Shown here: piece by piece, positions 1 to 15,385 of the stretch
Layout: each line of letters opens with the position of its first letter
Numbering within the stretch: position 1 is the first letter of the stretch
Assembly: GCA_964035795.1 (NCBI GenBank)
Contig: OZ038325.1
Span: 1-64,000 of the forward strand
Direction of reading: 5' to 3'
From: Pterobdella sp. o SKG-2022
Taxonomy: Eukaryota; Annelida; Clitellata; Hirudinida; Piscicolidae
Length of the DNA: 64,000 nt
Made by a program: the position numbers and the translations under genes
Notes under the pieces: generated by a model
The model's database searches: none
What the model saw: only the letters and a program-made list of their open reading frames with translations
What the model was told of the DNA's origin: nothing

Positions 1-3000
1 AACCCTAACCCTAACCCTAACCCTAACCCTAACCCTAACCCTAACCCTAACCCTAACCCTAACCCTAACCTAACCCTAACCCTAACCCTAACCCTAACCC
101 TAACCCTAACCCTAACCCTAACCCTAACCCTAACTAACCCTAACCCTAACCCTAACCCTAACCCTAACCCTAACCCTAACCCTAACCTAACCCTAACCCT
201 AACCCTAACCCTAACCCTAACCCTAACCCTAACCCTAACCCTAACCCTAACCCTAACCCTAACCCTAACCCTAACCCTAACCCTAACCCTAACCCTAACC
301 CTAACCCTAACCCTAACCCTAACCCTAACCCTAACCCTAACCCTAACCCTAACCCTAACCCTAACCCTAACCCTAACCCTAACCCTAACCCTAACCCTAA
401 CCCTAACCCTAACCCTAACCCTAACCCTAACCCTAACCCTAACCCTAACCCTAACCCTAACCCTAACCCTAACCCTAACCCTAACCCTAACCCTAACCCT
501 AACCCTAACCCTAACCCTAACCCTAACCCTAACCCTAACCCTAACCCTAACCCTAACCCTAACCCTAACCCTAACCCTAACCCTAACCCTAACCCTAACC
601 CTAACCCTAACCCTAACCCTAACCCTAACCCTAACCCTAACCCTAACCCTAACCCTAACCCTAACCCTAACCCTAACCCTAACCCTAACCCTAACCCTAA
701 CCCTAACCCTAACCCTAACCCTAACCCTAACCCTAACCCTAACCCTAACCCTAACCCTAACCCTAACCCTAACCCTAACCCTAACCCTAACCCTAACCCT
801 AACCCTAACCCTAACCCTAACCCTAACCCTAACCCTAACCCTAACCCTAACCCTAACCCTAACCCTAACCCTAACCCTAACCCTAACCCTAACCCTAACC
901 CTAACCCTAACCCTAACCCTAACCCTAACCCTAACCCTAACCCTAACCCTAACCCTAACCCTAACCCTAACCCTAACCCTAACCCTAACCCTAACCCTAA
1001 CCCTAACCCTAACCCTAACCCTAACCCTAACCCTAACCCTAACCCTAACCCTAACCCTAACCCTAACCCTAACCCTAACCCTAACCCTAACCCTAACCCT
1101 AACCCTAACCCTAACCCTAACCCTAACCCTAACCCTAACCCTAACCCTAACCCTAACCCTAACCCTAACCCTAACCCTAACCCTAACCCTAACCCTAACC
1201 CTAACCCTAACCCTAACCCTAACCCTAACCCTAACCCTAACCCTAACCCTAACCCTAACCCTAACCCTAACCCTAACCCTAACCCTAACCCTAACCCTAA
1301 CCCTAACCCTAACCCTAACCCTAACCCTAACCCTAACCCTAACCCTAACCCTAACCCTAACCCTAACCCTAACCCTAACCCTAACCCTAACCCTAACCCT
1401 AACCCTAACCCTAACCCTAACCCTAACCCTAACCCTAACCCTAACCCTAACCCTAACCCTAACCCTAACCCTAACCCTAACCCTAACCCTAACCCTAACC
1501 CTAACCCTAACCCTAACCCTAACCCTAACCCTAACCCTAACCCTAACCCTAACCCTAACCCTAACCCTAACCCTAACCCTAACCCTAACCCTAACCCTAA
1601 CCCTAACCCTAACCCTAACCCTAACCCTAACCCTAACCCTAACCCTAACCCTAACCCTAACCCTAACCCTAACCCTAACCCTAACCCTAACCCTAACCCT
1701 AACCCTAACCCTAACCCTAACCCTAACCCTAACCCTAACCCTAACCCTAACCCTAACCCTAACCCTAACCCTAACCCTAACCCTAACCCTAACCCTAACC
1801 CTAACCCTAACCCTAACCCTAACCCTAACCCTAACCCTAACCCTAACCCTAACCCTAACCCTAACCCTAACCCTAACCCTAACCCTAACCCTAACCCTAA
1901 CCCTAACCCTAACCCTAACCCTAACCCTAACCCTAACCCTAACCCTAACCCTAACCCTAACCCTAACCCTAACCCTAACCCTAACCCTAACCCTAACCCT
2001 AACCCTAACCCTAACCCTAACCCTAACCCTAACCCTAACCCTAACCCTAACCCTAACCCTAACCCTAACCCTAACCCTAACCCTAACCCTAACCCTAACC
2101 CTAACCCTAACCCTAACCCTAACCCTAACCCTAACCCTAACCCTAACCCTAACCCTAACCCTAACCCTAACCCTAACCCTAACCCTAACCCTAACCCTAA
2201 CCCTAACCCTAACCCTAACCCTAACCCTAACCCTAACCCTAACCCTAACCCTAACCCTAACCCTAACCCTAACCCTAACCCTAACCCTAACCCTAACCCT
2301 AACCCTAACCCTAACCCTAACCCTAACCCTAACCCTAACCCTAACCCTAACCCTAACCCTAACCCTAACCCTAACCCTAACCCTAACCCTAACCCTAACC
2401 CTAACCCTAACCCTAACCCTAACCCTAACCCTAACCCTAACCCTAACCCTAACCCTAACCCTAACCCTAACCCTAACCCTAACCCTAACCCTAACCCTAA
2501 CCCTAACCCTAACCCTAACCCTAACCCTAACCCTAACCCTAACCCTAACCCTAACCCTAACCCTAACCCTAACCCTAACCCTAACCCTAACCCTAACCCT
2601 AACCCTAACCCTAACCCTAACCCTAACCCTAACCCTAACCCTAACCCTAACCCTAACCCTAACCCTAACCCTAACCCTAACCCTAACCCTAACCCTAACC
2701 CTAACCCTAACCCTAACCCTAACCCTAACCCTAACCCTAACCCTAACCCTAACCCTAACCCTAACCCTAACCCTAACCCTAACCCTAACCCTAACCCTAA
2801 CCCTAACCCTAACCCTAACCCTAACCCTAACCCTAACCCTAACCCTAACCCTAACCCTAACCCTAACCCTAACCCTAACCCTAACCCTAACCCTAACCCT
2901 AACCCTAACCCTAACCCTAACCCTAACCCTAACCCTAACCCTAACCCTAACCCTAACCCTAACCCTAACCCTAACCCTAACCCTAACCCTAACCCTAACC

Positions 3001-3785
3001 CTAACCCTAACCCTAACCCTAACCCTAACCCTAACCCTAACCCTAACCCTAACCCTAACCCTAACCCTAACCCTAACCCTAACCCTAACCCTAACCCTAA
3101 CCCTAACCCTAACCCTAACCCTAACCCTAACCCTAACCCTAACCCTAACCCTAACCCTAACCCTAACCCTAACCCTAACCCTAACCCTAACCCTAACCCT
3201 AACCCTAACCCTAACCCTAACCCTAACCCTAACCCTAACCCTAACCCTAACCCTAACCCTAACCCTAACCCTAACCCTAACCCTAACCCTAACCCTAACC
3301 CTAACCCTAACCCTAACCCTAACCCTAACCCTAACCCTAACCCTAACCCTAACCCTAACCCTAACCCTAACCCTAACCCTAACCCTAACCCTAACCCTAA
3401 CCCTAACCCTAACCCTAACCCTAACCCTAACCCTAACCCTAACCCTAACCCTAACCCTAACCCTAACCCTAACCCTAACCCTAACCCTAACCCTAACCCT
3501 AACCCTAACCCTAACCCTAACCCTAACCCTAACCCTAACCCTAACCCTAACCCTAACCCTAACCCTAACCCTAACCCTAACCCTAACCCTAACCCTAACC
3601 CTAACCCTAACCCTAACCCTAACCCTAACCCTAACCCTAACCCTAACCCTAACCCTAACCCTAACCCTAACCCTAACCCTAACCCTAACCCTAACCCTAA
3701 CCCTAACCCTAACCCTAACCCTAACCCTAACCCTAACCCTAACCCTAACCCTAACCCTAACCCTAACCCTAACCCTAACCCTAAC
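1..3785. repeat. Telomere, (CCCTAA)n array
   Basis: About 3.8 kb of CCCTAA repeat on the plus strand, meaning TTAGGG toward the chromosome end. The window therefore begins at the left end of a chromosome. The array is regular except for three short units near the outer end (a CCTAA unit near 67-73, a CTAA unit near 131-136, a CCTAA unit near 184-190). It stops abruptly at 3785, where ordinary AT-rich sequence starts. Confidence 0.99.
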
Positions 3786-3786
3786 T

Positions 3787-3965
3787 CAAAAATTTTTTAC
3801 ATCATTAGATGGTTTCAGAATTTTTGTTATTTTTTTTTGTATATATGGTATAAATTTTTCACAGCATTCAATGGTTAGAGTTTTAAAAAAAATTATATGG
3901 CATGAACTTATCACAGGTATCAATGGTTACAGAATTTTTTTAAAAATAGTAATATGAATTTCAAT
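3787..3965. repeat. Degenerate subtelomeric tandem repeat (about 3 copies)
   Basis: Three diverged copies of a unit of roughly 55-60 bp lie directly inside the telomere. Each has a core resembling CA-T-AATGGTTACAGAATTTTT followed by an A/T run (cores near 3800, 3865 and 3917). The copies are degenerate, so the exact period is uncertain. No longer subtelomeric satellite is visible. Confidence 0.45.
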
Positions 3966-6338
3966 AATTTGTCAAATTAATTGAATTGAACCTACCTTTA
4001 ATGCTAGAACTGATATTCCCTTTTCGTCATTTTTCAGCAATCGGTGGTAACTTGCATCAAACATCCAATGTTTTGAATTAGAAGTGATTTGGCATTGCAA
4101 TTCCAGATCAATTATTTGCCAAAATATCAATCATTCAGATTAGTTTTTGTAACTTGCAAATCATAAGGGAGATTATAACATGCTATTCTTATGCTTCCTG
4201 TGACGTTAATGCACCAGATATCAGTTATTCTGAAGATAAACCATTCCAATAAAGTTTCATGACAAATCATAACTAAACTCCTGTCATTAGTAAAATTAAC
4301 AAAAAGCATATTTGTGCGTTATTTCATTCTCCTTATATACACCTCACTTTCTCCTGATTGGTGCACTTAAATGTGTGTCAGTTCAAAGCACCAATCAATC
4401 GCCTCTTTAGAAGTTTTAATATACTTTTCATCTATATTGCTTTGTTATCTCGAAATTCAAATCACTCCAATAAAAAAGACTTAGATCGTTCATGATAACT
4501 TGATCAAAGCAAAAAGTTGGATAATCGAGCATTTTACAACTTCAATGGAACTACTGAAACATTTAAAAGCTTCTTTGATCAGTTATGACCAAGTTTTCGA
4601 TAGTTAATCCATACAGGCATAATCCTTTGAAGCCATCTGATAATTGTAATAACAAAGACGTCGATATTATATCTTCACTAATGAAGAATGCAATATTCGA
4701 TATTGTTAATGCATGAATAGTATCATTTGTCTGATGAATGTTCATAATGATAAAGAATTATTATTGACAATTATTTTTGAGTCAGTTTCCACAAATTCAG
4801 CCTATCAGTCGTCTTCATAGTGTTTCAAACCAACAACAATGAATGAAAAACACACAAACACATGACCATAAAAACGCACCTACAACCCACCATTTGATCT
4901 GACAAGATAAACTCAGTTGGTAATTAATGCAAATTAAGCATTGAAATGATAAACATTAATGTGGCAGTCCATGAAATATATTCAAATAATTAAAACTTCA
5001 AAATGTATTTTAAAACTATCAAAAGTCGTTAAAACATTATGTCGCTGCAAATGGATTAGCATGGATGCATTAAATGATATATACTGGATAGTTCACACAC
5101 TATCTCGAGGAAGTCCGTGAAGCAATACAATTATTACAGAAATGCAAGTCTTTCGCATGTTTTAAACATGCACAGAAAACTAACATTTTCAAAGGCTCTC
5201 ATTTAATTTTTTGTTTCCAGTTTTCGAACTAGTTAATTTAAAATTCTCTCAGAATTCACTCCAATATTGAATAACTAATATTCAACTTTTTGTTGAAAAA
5301 ATCCTTTTCAAAGTTTTTGACGTTTCTATTTATTTAAACGTCCTAATATTTTGAAATCGAAACTTGTAGAATTTTTACTAATGTTTAAGGTTGTAAAAAG
5401 ACAAGAATCACTGGAAGAGATTTTACTTTTGCTAATCTCCATCATTGCTTTTGTAGGTAAGTTCAATTTATCAATGTTTGTCAACAACTTTACAAATAAC
5501 GATTATTAGTGGCACGAAACTGATAAAGTTTTAAATTTATGACACATCATGCCAACAACCAAACCAATCAGGTTCAAGATAAGTTCTTTAATATTTCTTG
5601 GTTCAATAATTCCTATATTTTTAATTTTTTCTTTGAAAAAGTTTACTTTGAAATTTTGGAATGTACCATAATTGAAAGTAGTTTTAAATTATATGAATCT
5701 TTCACCACAATCTTATTTTTTGGTGCGATAGGATGTAATGACAAGTTCTCAAATTTTATACTAATTTTTGACCAAAGTGAATACTGAAAATTATTTAAAC
5801 ACTAAAGCTAATTTTGCGCTTAATAAAATTACCTTTAGTGTTTAAATAATTTTCTCAAATTTTGCCTTTCAAAGCCAATTCATTTGATACACGCTTAGAA
5901 ACACAGTGACGCCCATTTTTGAAATTTTTATTTGCAATTAATAGAATATAATAATCAAAATCTCTAAAAATTTTATGAAAGTACAAATTGGTGTTTATGA
6001 TTCACCAGGTATTTTGTATAAATCTCGTTTAGCAAAATTTTTTCCTAAAAATATTAAAAATAATAGTTGAGAGAGCTTAGAATCAACTTTGGCACCATCG
6101 TCGTCACTACACTAACTATTCGTTTATAAATGAAAAACATCAAATATTCTCATTTTAAACATTTCCAAAAGTCATGCTGCGACACAACTGATATTAATGA
6201 TCGAAATACTTGAAGGCGTCAAAGATGTATGCATCAATTAATCAAATGTTTTTTATAGCCCGTTTTCTTTACCAAGGGTTGGACTGTATGTATAAGAACA
6301 CAAATTGCAACACACACGTCACCCCACTCGGCAACCAC
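3966..6338. other. Subtelomeric stretch, mostly without genes
   Basis: AT-rich sequence between the telomere and the 3' end of HAL. No convincing gene was found. One possible small plus-strand exon is at 5381-5456: an ATG followed by 25 codons that end in a hydrophobic stretch and then GTAAGT. No partner exon can be defended. The short foldback element at 5758-5852 lies here and is listed separately. Confidence 0.5.
5747..5863 (+). mobile_element. Short foldback element, copy 1, with target duplication
   Basis: Imperfect hairpin: left arm about 5786-5815 and right arm about 5825-5854, 30 bp each, with a loop near GCGCTTAAT. The arms contain ATTATTTAAACACTAAAG and its reverse complement. An 11-bp direct repeat, TCTCAAATTTT, flanks it at 5747-5757 and 5853-5863. 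A 28-bp head (5758-5785, ending CCAAAGTGAATACT) precedes the hairpin and is not repeated at the other side. The same head and arm sequence recur at 53265-53484, so this is a short or deleted member of one family. Confidence 0.75.
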
Positions 6339-9300
6339 TCAAAACTTCGATCCTACGTCGGTCCACACTTGCAGCTCTTCAGAGCTCAAGAATGGTTCTA
6401 CTGTCTTCCATACCTGGGTGTCAAGTCAATAATTTCATTCAATATAATAAGAAAGGTTGAAGAGGATTTTCAAAATATGTAAAAAGAAATATCCCAGGGT
6501 TAGTCTTAAAAATTTGACACTTACTTGGTTGTTCCTAATAAAGCTAGAGCATGCTTCTATGTCTGGAGCAATGTAGCGGTCTTTTTCCCATGGTCTGTTA
6601 AGTAACAAATCAATAACACTTGCACACTCACCATTCATTTTTACTCACTTGACACTAGTCCTGACCAGGTCATAAACGGCTTCGAGGGGCGCTGTGGTAC
6701 GCAAAGGGCGCAGAAATTCTAGAGCCTGACAAGCGCTGAACAGCTCAATTCCCACCACTGTATTATGACTTTTATATGAAAACTATGAATCAACTACGAA
6801 CCAGCACAAAAGTACACCCCACTACAACGCACAAAAACATCAAACACTAACACACAAGCACACCAAAACACAAGCACATCACACACAACACACAAGCACA
6901 TCACACACACCACACAAGCACACCACATTATAAACAACCTGTTTCAACATTATTGACGACTTTCAGGGCTTTTCTGGCAGACCACCCTCCCATGCTCACG
7001 TGATCTTCTGTGCCTGTGTGAATGTGTGTGCTTTGTTGTGTGCGTGTGTGCAACTGTGAGTATGTGTGTATCTTTGCTTGTTTGTGTCTTTTCTTGGTGT
7101 AGTGACGCATGTTGTTGGATAGATTTAAAACAAAGAAAGATCACCGGCACATGTGGTGATGGAGTCAACAGAAGAGGGATGGCAATACACCTTGTTTTCA
7201 GAAACTAAAGGTTTAATAGTCATTAAAAGTTACAACTTTAATGATACGAGTAATAATGAAATAAAACAATAATAATACTAATAAAATAAAAACCATAAAA
7301 ATCATAATAAAATTATAGGAACCGAGAGCAGCGGCAGTGTACTGGGCAATCATCAGACCACAGTTGAGTCCCCCTTCTGAAGTAAGAAAGGCTGGATGTC
7401 CGCTGTAGGCTGCGTTCATAACGTTTAATATATTGACAACAATGTTCACCATTACTCCCAAGCACCCTATTTTAGGGTGGGTGCTTCTCAGGTTCCCAGC
7501 AAACCATCCTGTTCCTCAAAAGTTCAGCTGTTCTCTCATCATCACCATCATCATCATCATCATCATCATCATCATTCTGGTCATTTACCAGGATTCATCA
7601 TGCGGTCAGTCCTTCTCTCACTCATATTAGAGATTTCATGTACAGCTATTGAAAGGAAGTCCAAAGCCTTATGAATGTAATGATGATCATTATAAGCAAC
7701 ATTCTGTAACATACCCATGTTAAGACTACCTTGGCAAGATATTCTCCATGGAAGTTTCCACCAGAAATGACATCTTTTCTATCAGCCAATATAATCTTGA
7801 AAAGAAGCAACAAACGTTTTTAAGGTCATCACCTCTTTAAAACGAGCCTTAACCTTTGACTAATAAGGTCATATTACAGGGTAAAAAAGGAATATTACAG
7901 TGATAGTAATATTATAGGGTGAAAAAGTCATATTACAGAGTAAAAAGGTCATATTACAGGATGAAAAAGTCATATCACTTACAGGGTTGTCAGTGGCAGA
8001 GTTCATTTCAGTTTCAAGGATGCCCCTGACAAACACAAGAGTGTCATTCACCACTCCATGCACCTAGGGTTCAATGTGCTTTGTCACCATGCTTCATTAT
8101 GCACCAATGTTTGAATTTTGATCGTTGTTATTATGAATATTATTGGAAGTGGATGCTTTTCATTGTGGTTATTTTTATAGTTGTTTATTCATTGTGGGTG
8201 AATACCTGAGGAATACAACGAAGAGTGTATGCATCTTGTACTCTGAGTGGGTCATTTTGACTGGCTGTGTTGATTTGCACAATATTAGTTATGAAATACT
8301 TGAGTGGAGATTCTTAATAAACCACCAGATATTTCAGAGGGATATTTTTGAGAATCAAGCAAAGAACGCAATCGAAATGCCACTTCTCCTTGTCCTTTAT
8401 GGGGGCGAGCTTTTTGTAGATCTGTTAGGCATGCAGTTCATATTATATGGCAGCACGAATGCTTTATGGAGCCAGTAGTGCCAGGTATATAAAAACTGAC
8501 CAGGGTCAAATGCGTGTTTGATTCCTTTGAGTGCCTCAAATGTGACACATGCCACCACATCTGCTTGCCGCACCACTTTCTCACATCTTACAAGAGCTGT
8601 TGGGCATTTTGTGGCAATATTTGCTCCAAAATCAATATCAAATTTGTCAGAAGATTTAAACGACATGAAAATCAAAATTATATATACTGCTTGTTGAAAC
8701 CTTCAACGCCCAGAGCTGTCATCAATTGAGTGCCATTGATCAAAGCCAGTCCCTGTCAATTTTTAGTACTCAATAAGCACATACCACAAAAATCAATAAA
8801 CTCACTTCTTTAGCTGACAATTTTATCTCTTTAAGTCCATTTCTTTTGAGAACCTGTGAATAGTTGAATGTTCATCATAACCCACGTTACACAAACCAAC
8901 AAGGCACTTCCAAGCATATAGACCACCAACAATTTTAATACACTGTTACTTTGGTTCTCTAAATACAAATAACTGCTTTTGTACAACTAGAAATAAATGG
9001 AAACTTTCCAGTTTCGATGTTTTCATTTTTTAAGCTTTGTTTTTTTATGAAAATTCACTTTTGCCAGCTCTAACCGCCGTATTTTTTGTCCAAAATCATT
9101 TTTTCACATGATTTTTTTTAATCATTTTTCTGTTTCAATACTTTATAGTTTGATTTTAAAACTGATTTTCAACGGTTCGAATTTTTTTCTCATTTTTATG
9201 GGTGTCAAAATTTACAAACTTCATGTTTTAACCTGCCAAGCTTCTTTGAATGAGTTTTCACCATCCCACATAGACCCCATCCCCATCAACCCCAAAATCA

Positions 9301-11501
9301 GATGTGACAGAGGTGCTAAATCTCCGCTTGCACCCACCGTTCCTTGCTCTGGTATCAATGGCAAACAGCATGCTGTGTTGATTTTATACTTGTGATTGGT
9401 TGAAGAAATAAGATTTATGGTTTTTGATTGGTTGACACAACAAAGTCAACTATTTTTGATCGGCTGATCTATCAAAGTTAATTGATGGTTATTGGATAAT
9501 TAAATCAGTATAAATATGATTGGGCATTCGGAAAGGTATATATACATTGTAGGCTGATCTTTAAAGGTCGTTCATTTGAAGAAAATTGATATCAAATTGA
9601 TGCGGCATGATTGATAATGATTGCATTAAAATATTGACATACAGTTATAAGCGTCGACACACTGTTGTAGCACTTGCAAGCTTATACCACTGAGACCCTT
9701 GGCTAAGACGTTGATCCGTAATATTAGCATGCGTTTGGTCCTTTCTCGTGTCAGTGGCGCTCCCACACCTGGGTGCATTAAGAAAAAGAAAGAGGTCAAA
9801 AAAAAGAGGTGTGGGAAAGAAGAAAGAGCAAACAAGATGAGAAAAAGAGAAAGAGATGTAGGAGGAAACAAGGAGGGAAGAAAGAGAGGAAGATGTAGGA
9901 GGAAACAAGGAGAAAAAAAAGGAAGCCTAAGTGAAATGCCAGAGTTGAAGCAATAAATAAAACAAAAAGAGTTCATTATTCGTTAAAATGAGTGAATTTC
10001 AAAATAAGTATGGTGAGTATTATATTGAAATAAGTATGGCTTAAAAAACTCACCTGCAGCAGTTGACATTATCAAGTTGTCTTGCAGAAGTCTGGAGGTT
10101 GTTTGGCAGTTTGTGTGAGTGGATCAAAGTGTTGGATTTATGTGTTTGAGGAACTCATCAAAATCAATAAAAAATGGTGGGAATTGGCACAAACCATCGA
10201 TGGCGTAAATTAACACATAAAATGGCTTACTCTAATTGGTCCTCGTCTATGACAGTTGAAGCAAACTTCCCAAAGCCTGTGTTTACTCCGTATGTTACTG
10301 AAAACGATAGTTTGGTTATAAAATGCAAGAAAAAAAAGTAGATAATAGAAGAAACGAGGAAGAAGTGGAAGAAAGGTAGAAACAAATTGAAAACAAAAAT
10401 GGAACTTCTTTTAGTTTTGAGAACCCCTTCTTGCAAGAATGTGCGCGACTTGATGACCTTTTGTACTGCTTCCTCTTTCAACTGTCATCATCCATGTAAT
10501 CACTTAACATCCATGCTTATATGAAGTTCAAACTCAAATGAAAGCCACCTTAATGGCGATTCCATCTTGACCCAGTTTCATAAGGTCATGACATGTGAGA
10601 CTGTTGCCATCCAGATAGACCAACTGCAGTGAGAAAGTCATAATTCACATCGAAGTCAGACGCAATATTTTTGATTAGATTAATAATAATGAGCAGATTT
10701 TATTCGCCATTTCTTGTTACATAAGTACTTCAACTAATTTCATCCTCATCATTATTACGTCACCAATCTTGATAACCACTAATCTCAATAATTGTCACAC
10801 CACTAATCCCATAATTATCCCACCAAAAATTTCAATTGTTACGTCACTTGTCTATTAACTATTAAAAATCTCTCAAAAGCCTTATAATACTCACCTCTTT
10901 CTCAGTTATGTAGTTGCCTCTAACTGTTGCATAAGAAATTTATTTTTTTTTAGAAACATTTCTATCAATAATATTTATTTTAATGCACCATTAATCAAAT
11001 GCCATATTGAATACTTTGTTGTTTGGAGGCTTGCCAAAAAGAAGCTGGTGTCACTTTTAACTCTATTCTTATCATACTATCTTCCAATAAAGAGCTTTGA
11101 ATCGGGGTACTCAATTCTATTAATTTTCCGGTTGATTGGTTGATGACAGAAATGTACTGACCTAGATTCTTTGAAACATTTTTTCCAACAATATAGAACC
11201 TGGAAAAAGATTTTTAGATGAAGTGGGACTGGGTTGTTGTTTTTATGATGAAAGCATCGCACGTTTTTTACGATAAATTTTTTTCTTATTTCAAACTTTG
11301 ACTTTTTTTGTCAATCAACATGAGAATTAATTATATAGTGACACACAAATGCACCAATCACCTTTGCAGAGCTTTTTCAGCCAACCAACGAACGTCTTCT
11401 TGTCCATATGAGTACACATCCGTTATGTGTTCTTTGTTGATGCTGACTGTTACCTTGATAGTTTGGGAAGAATATTTGTTTGGAAAACTGTTTACGTTCA
11501 T
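6339..11501 (-). CDS. HAL: Histidine ammonia-lyase (histidase), 24 exons
   Basis: Deaminates L-histidine to trans-urocanate, the first step of histidine breakdown in the cytosol. Minus-strand exons: 11362-11501, 11162-11199, 11015-11116, 10895-10923, 10549-10623, 10406-10481, 10231-10297, 10054-10091, 9643-9768, 9233-9372, 8806-8853, 8701-8752, 8501-8596, 8326-8421, 8206-8264, 7983-8063, 7730-7795, 7589-7667, 7323-7409, 7145-7204, 6939-7013, 6649-6757, 6525-6594, 6339-6413; about 627 residues against 657 in human. Exon 10 carries the Ala-Ser-Gly of the self-made MIO cofactor ([15 protein letters not shown]). Other hallmarks are [32 protein letters not shown] and EDHVSMGGW. All junctions are phase-consistent except after exon 6: the obvious donor at 10425 is out of phase, so a weaker one at 10406 was used. 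The start Met (11501, or in-frame 11606) is uncertain. Confidence 0.95.
7538..7575. repeat. (ATC)n microsatellite in a HAL intron
   Basis: TCATCATCACCATCATC-type trinucleotide run in the intron between the HAL exons at 7589-7667 and 7323-7409. The His- and Ile-rich reading frames over it are artefacts. Confidence 0.85.
9777..9940. repeat. Purine-rich low-complexity tract in a HAL intron
   Basis: About 160 bp of AAGAAAGAGG-type purine sequence with partial tandem structure (GATGTAGGAGGAAACAAGG occurs twice). It lies just upstream, on the minus strand, of HAL exon 9 (9643-9768). Open frames in both directions over it are low-complexity only. Confidence 0.7.
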
Positions 11502-11606
11502 TTCAGCCTTCCCTTTCTGGAGATAAACGCTGCTTTGAAAAGCTTTTCGGTTTATCATTTTAATGTTGCCGTTTGTAGTGTGTTGCTTTTCTATATCTTC
11601 ATTCAT

Positions 11607-14593
<2,987 letters not shown>

Positions 14594-15385
14594 ACTCTCA
14601 TTGGCTGTTGTTACTTATAGCTTTTTTCTGCCTGTTGTTATATTTTTAATTATTTTAATTTGGGCGGTATATTTAACCTGAAGGTGGCTTTGAGACGCCT
14701 GTTACGTTATCCTTTGTTATGGCGTTTATTTACTCTTAATAAAACCTTGTCAAATATTTCTCTTAATTACTTTTCATCTAAAAATATTTTTTGTGCTTTG
14801 GTTAGTTTGGTTGAAACGAAAACTAAATGTTTCGATGTCAATATACATTATCCTCAGTATTAAGAAAAAAATTAAGAAGCAGTTGTACCAGTATCAGTAG
14901 ATACTACTACAACATTTAAGATGCAGTTGTATCAGTAGATGCCACTACAATTGTATAAAGGTATAAAATATTTTGAAAATCCACTTGCATCACCCGTCTG
15001 AATGGCGCATTTATATCGGGTTGGTGCACTTGTATCAACCGTCTAAATGGCGCATTCATACCAGGTAGGCCCACACAATGGTACGAGTGTACCATTAAAG
15101 TTTGTGGATGGCTATTCGCCATAGTTTTATCATTACCTAAATACTATTTCAAGTTAGACGAAGAAACTTGTATGACAAAAAAGTTATTCACATAATATCA
15201 TAAAAGTAATAATAGAACCATGAAATGTGGAACTCATATTGAAAAATTCAGTATTTGGAGTGCCACAGATGACTAAACCAGATATCAGCATCAAAGCACC
15301 TCACCAACAACCAAACAATAAAAAATTTCCCAAATACACCTGCAATTTCATTACACAAATATCTACAAAAGTGTGTCACTTTGAC
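14594..15385. repeat. ARF/PANK intergenic region with two degenerate duplications
   Basis: Convergent 3' ends of ARF and PANK. Near 14872-14955 a GCAGTTGTA(C/T)CAGTA...GTAGAT(A/G)C unit occurs twice. Near 14980-15075 a second unit (CATC-CCGTCTGAATGGCGCAT and a variant) occurs twice. No gene is seen. Confidence 0.5.

Noticed and set aside
5381..5456. Possible first exon with hydrophobic end and GTAAGT
   Set aside because: No downstream exon in phase with recognisable sequence.
5626..6070. Coding-like pieces resembling a segment at 39420-39600 (FEKV, TLES-like)
   Set aside because: Similarity is short and AT-driven; no domain, no consistent splice chain. May be a decayed dispersed repeat.
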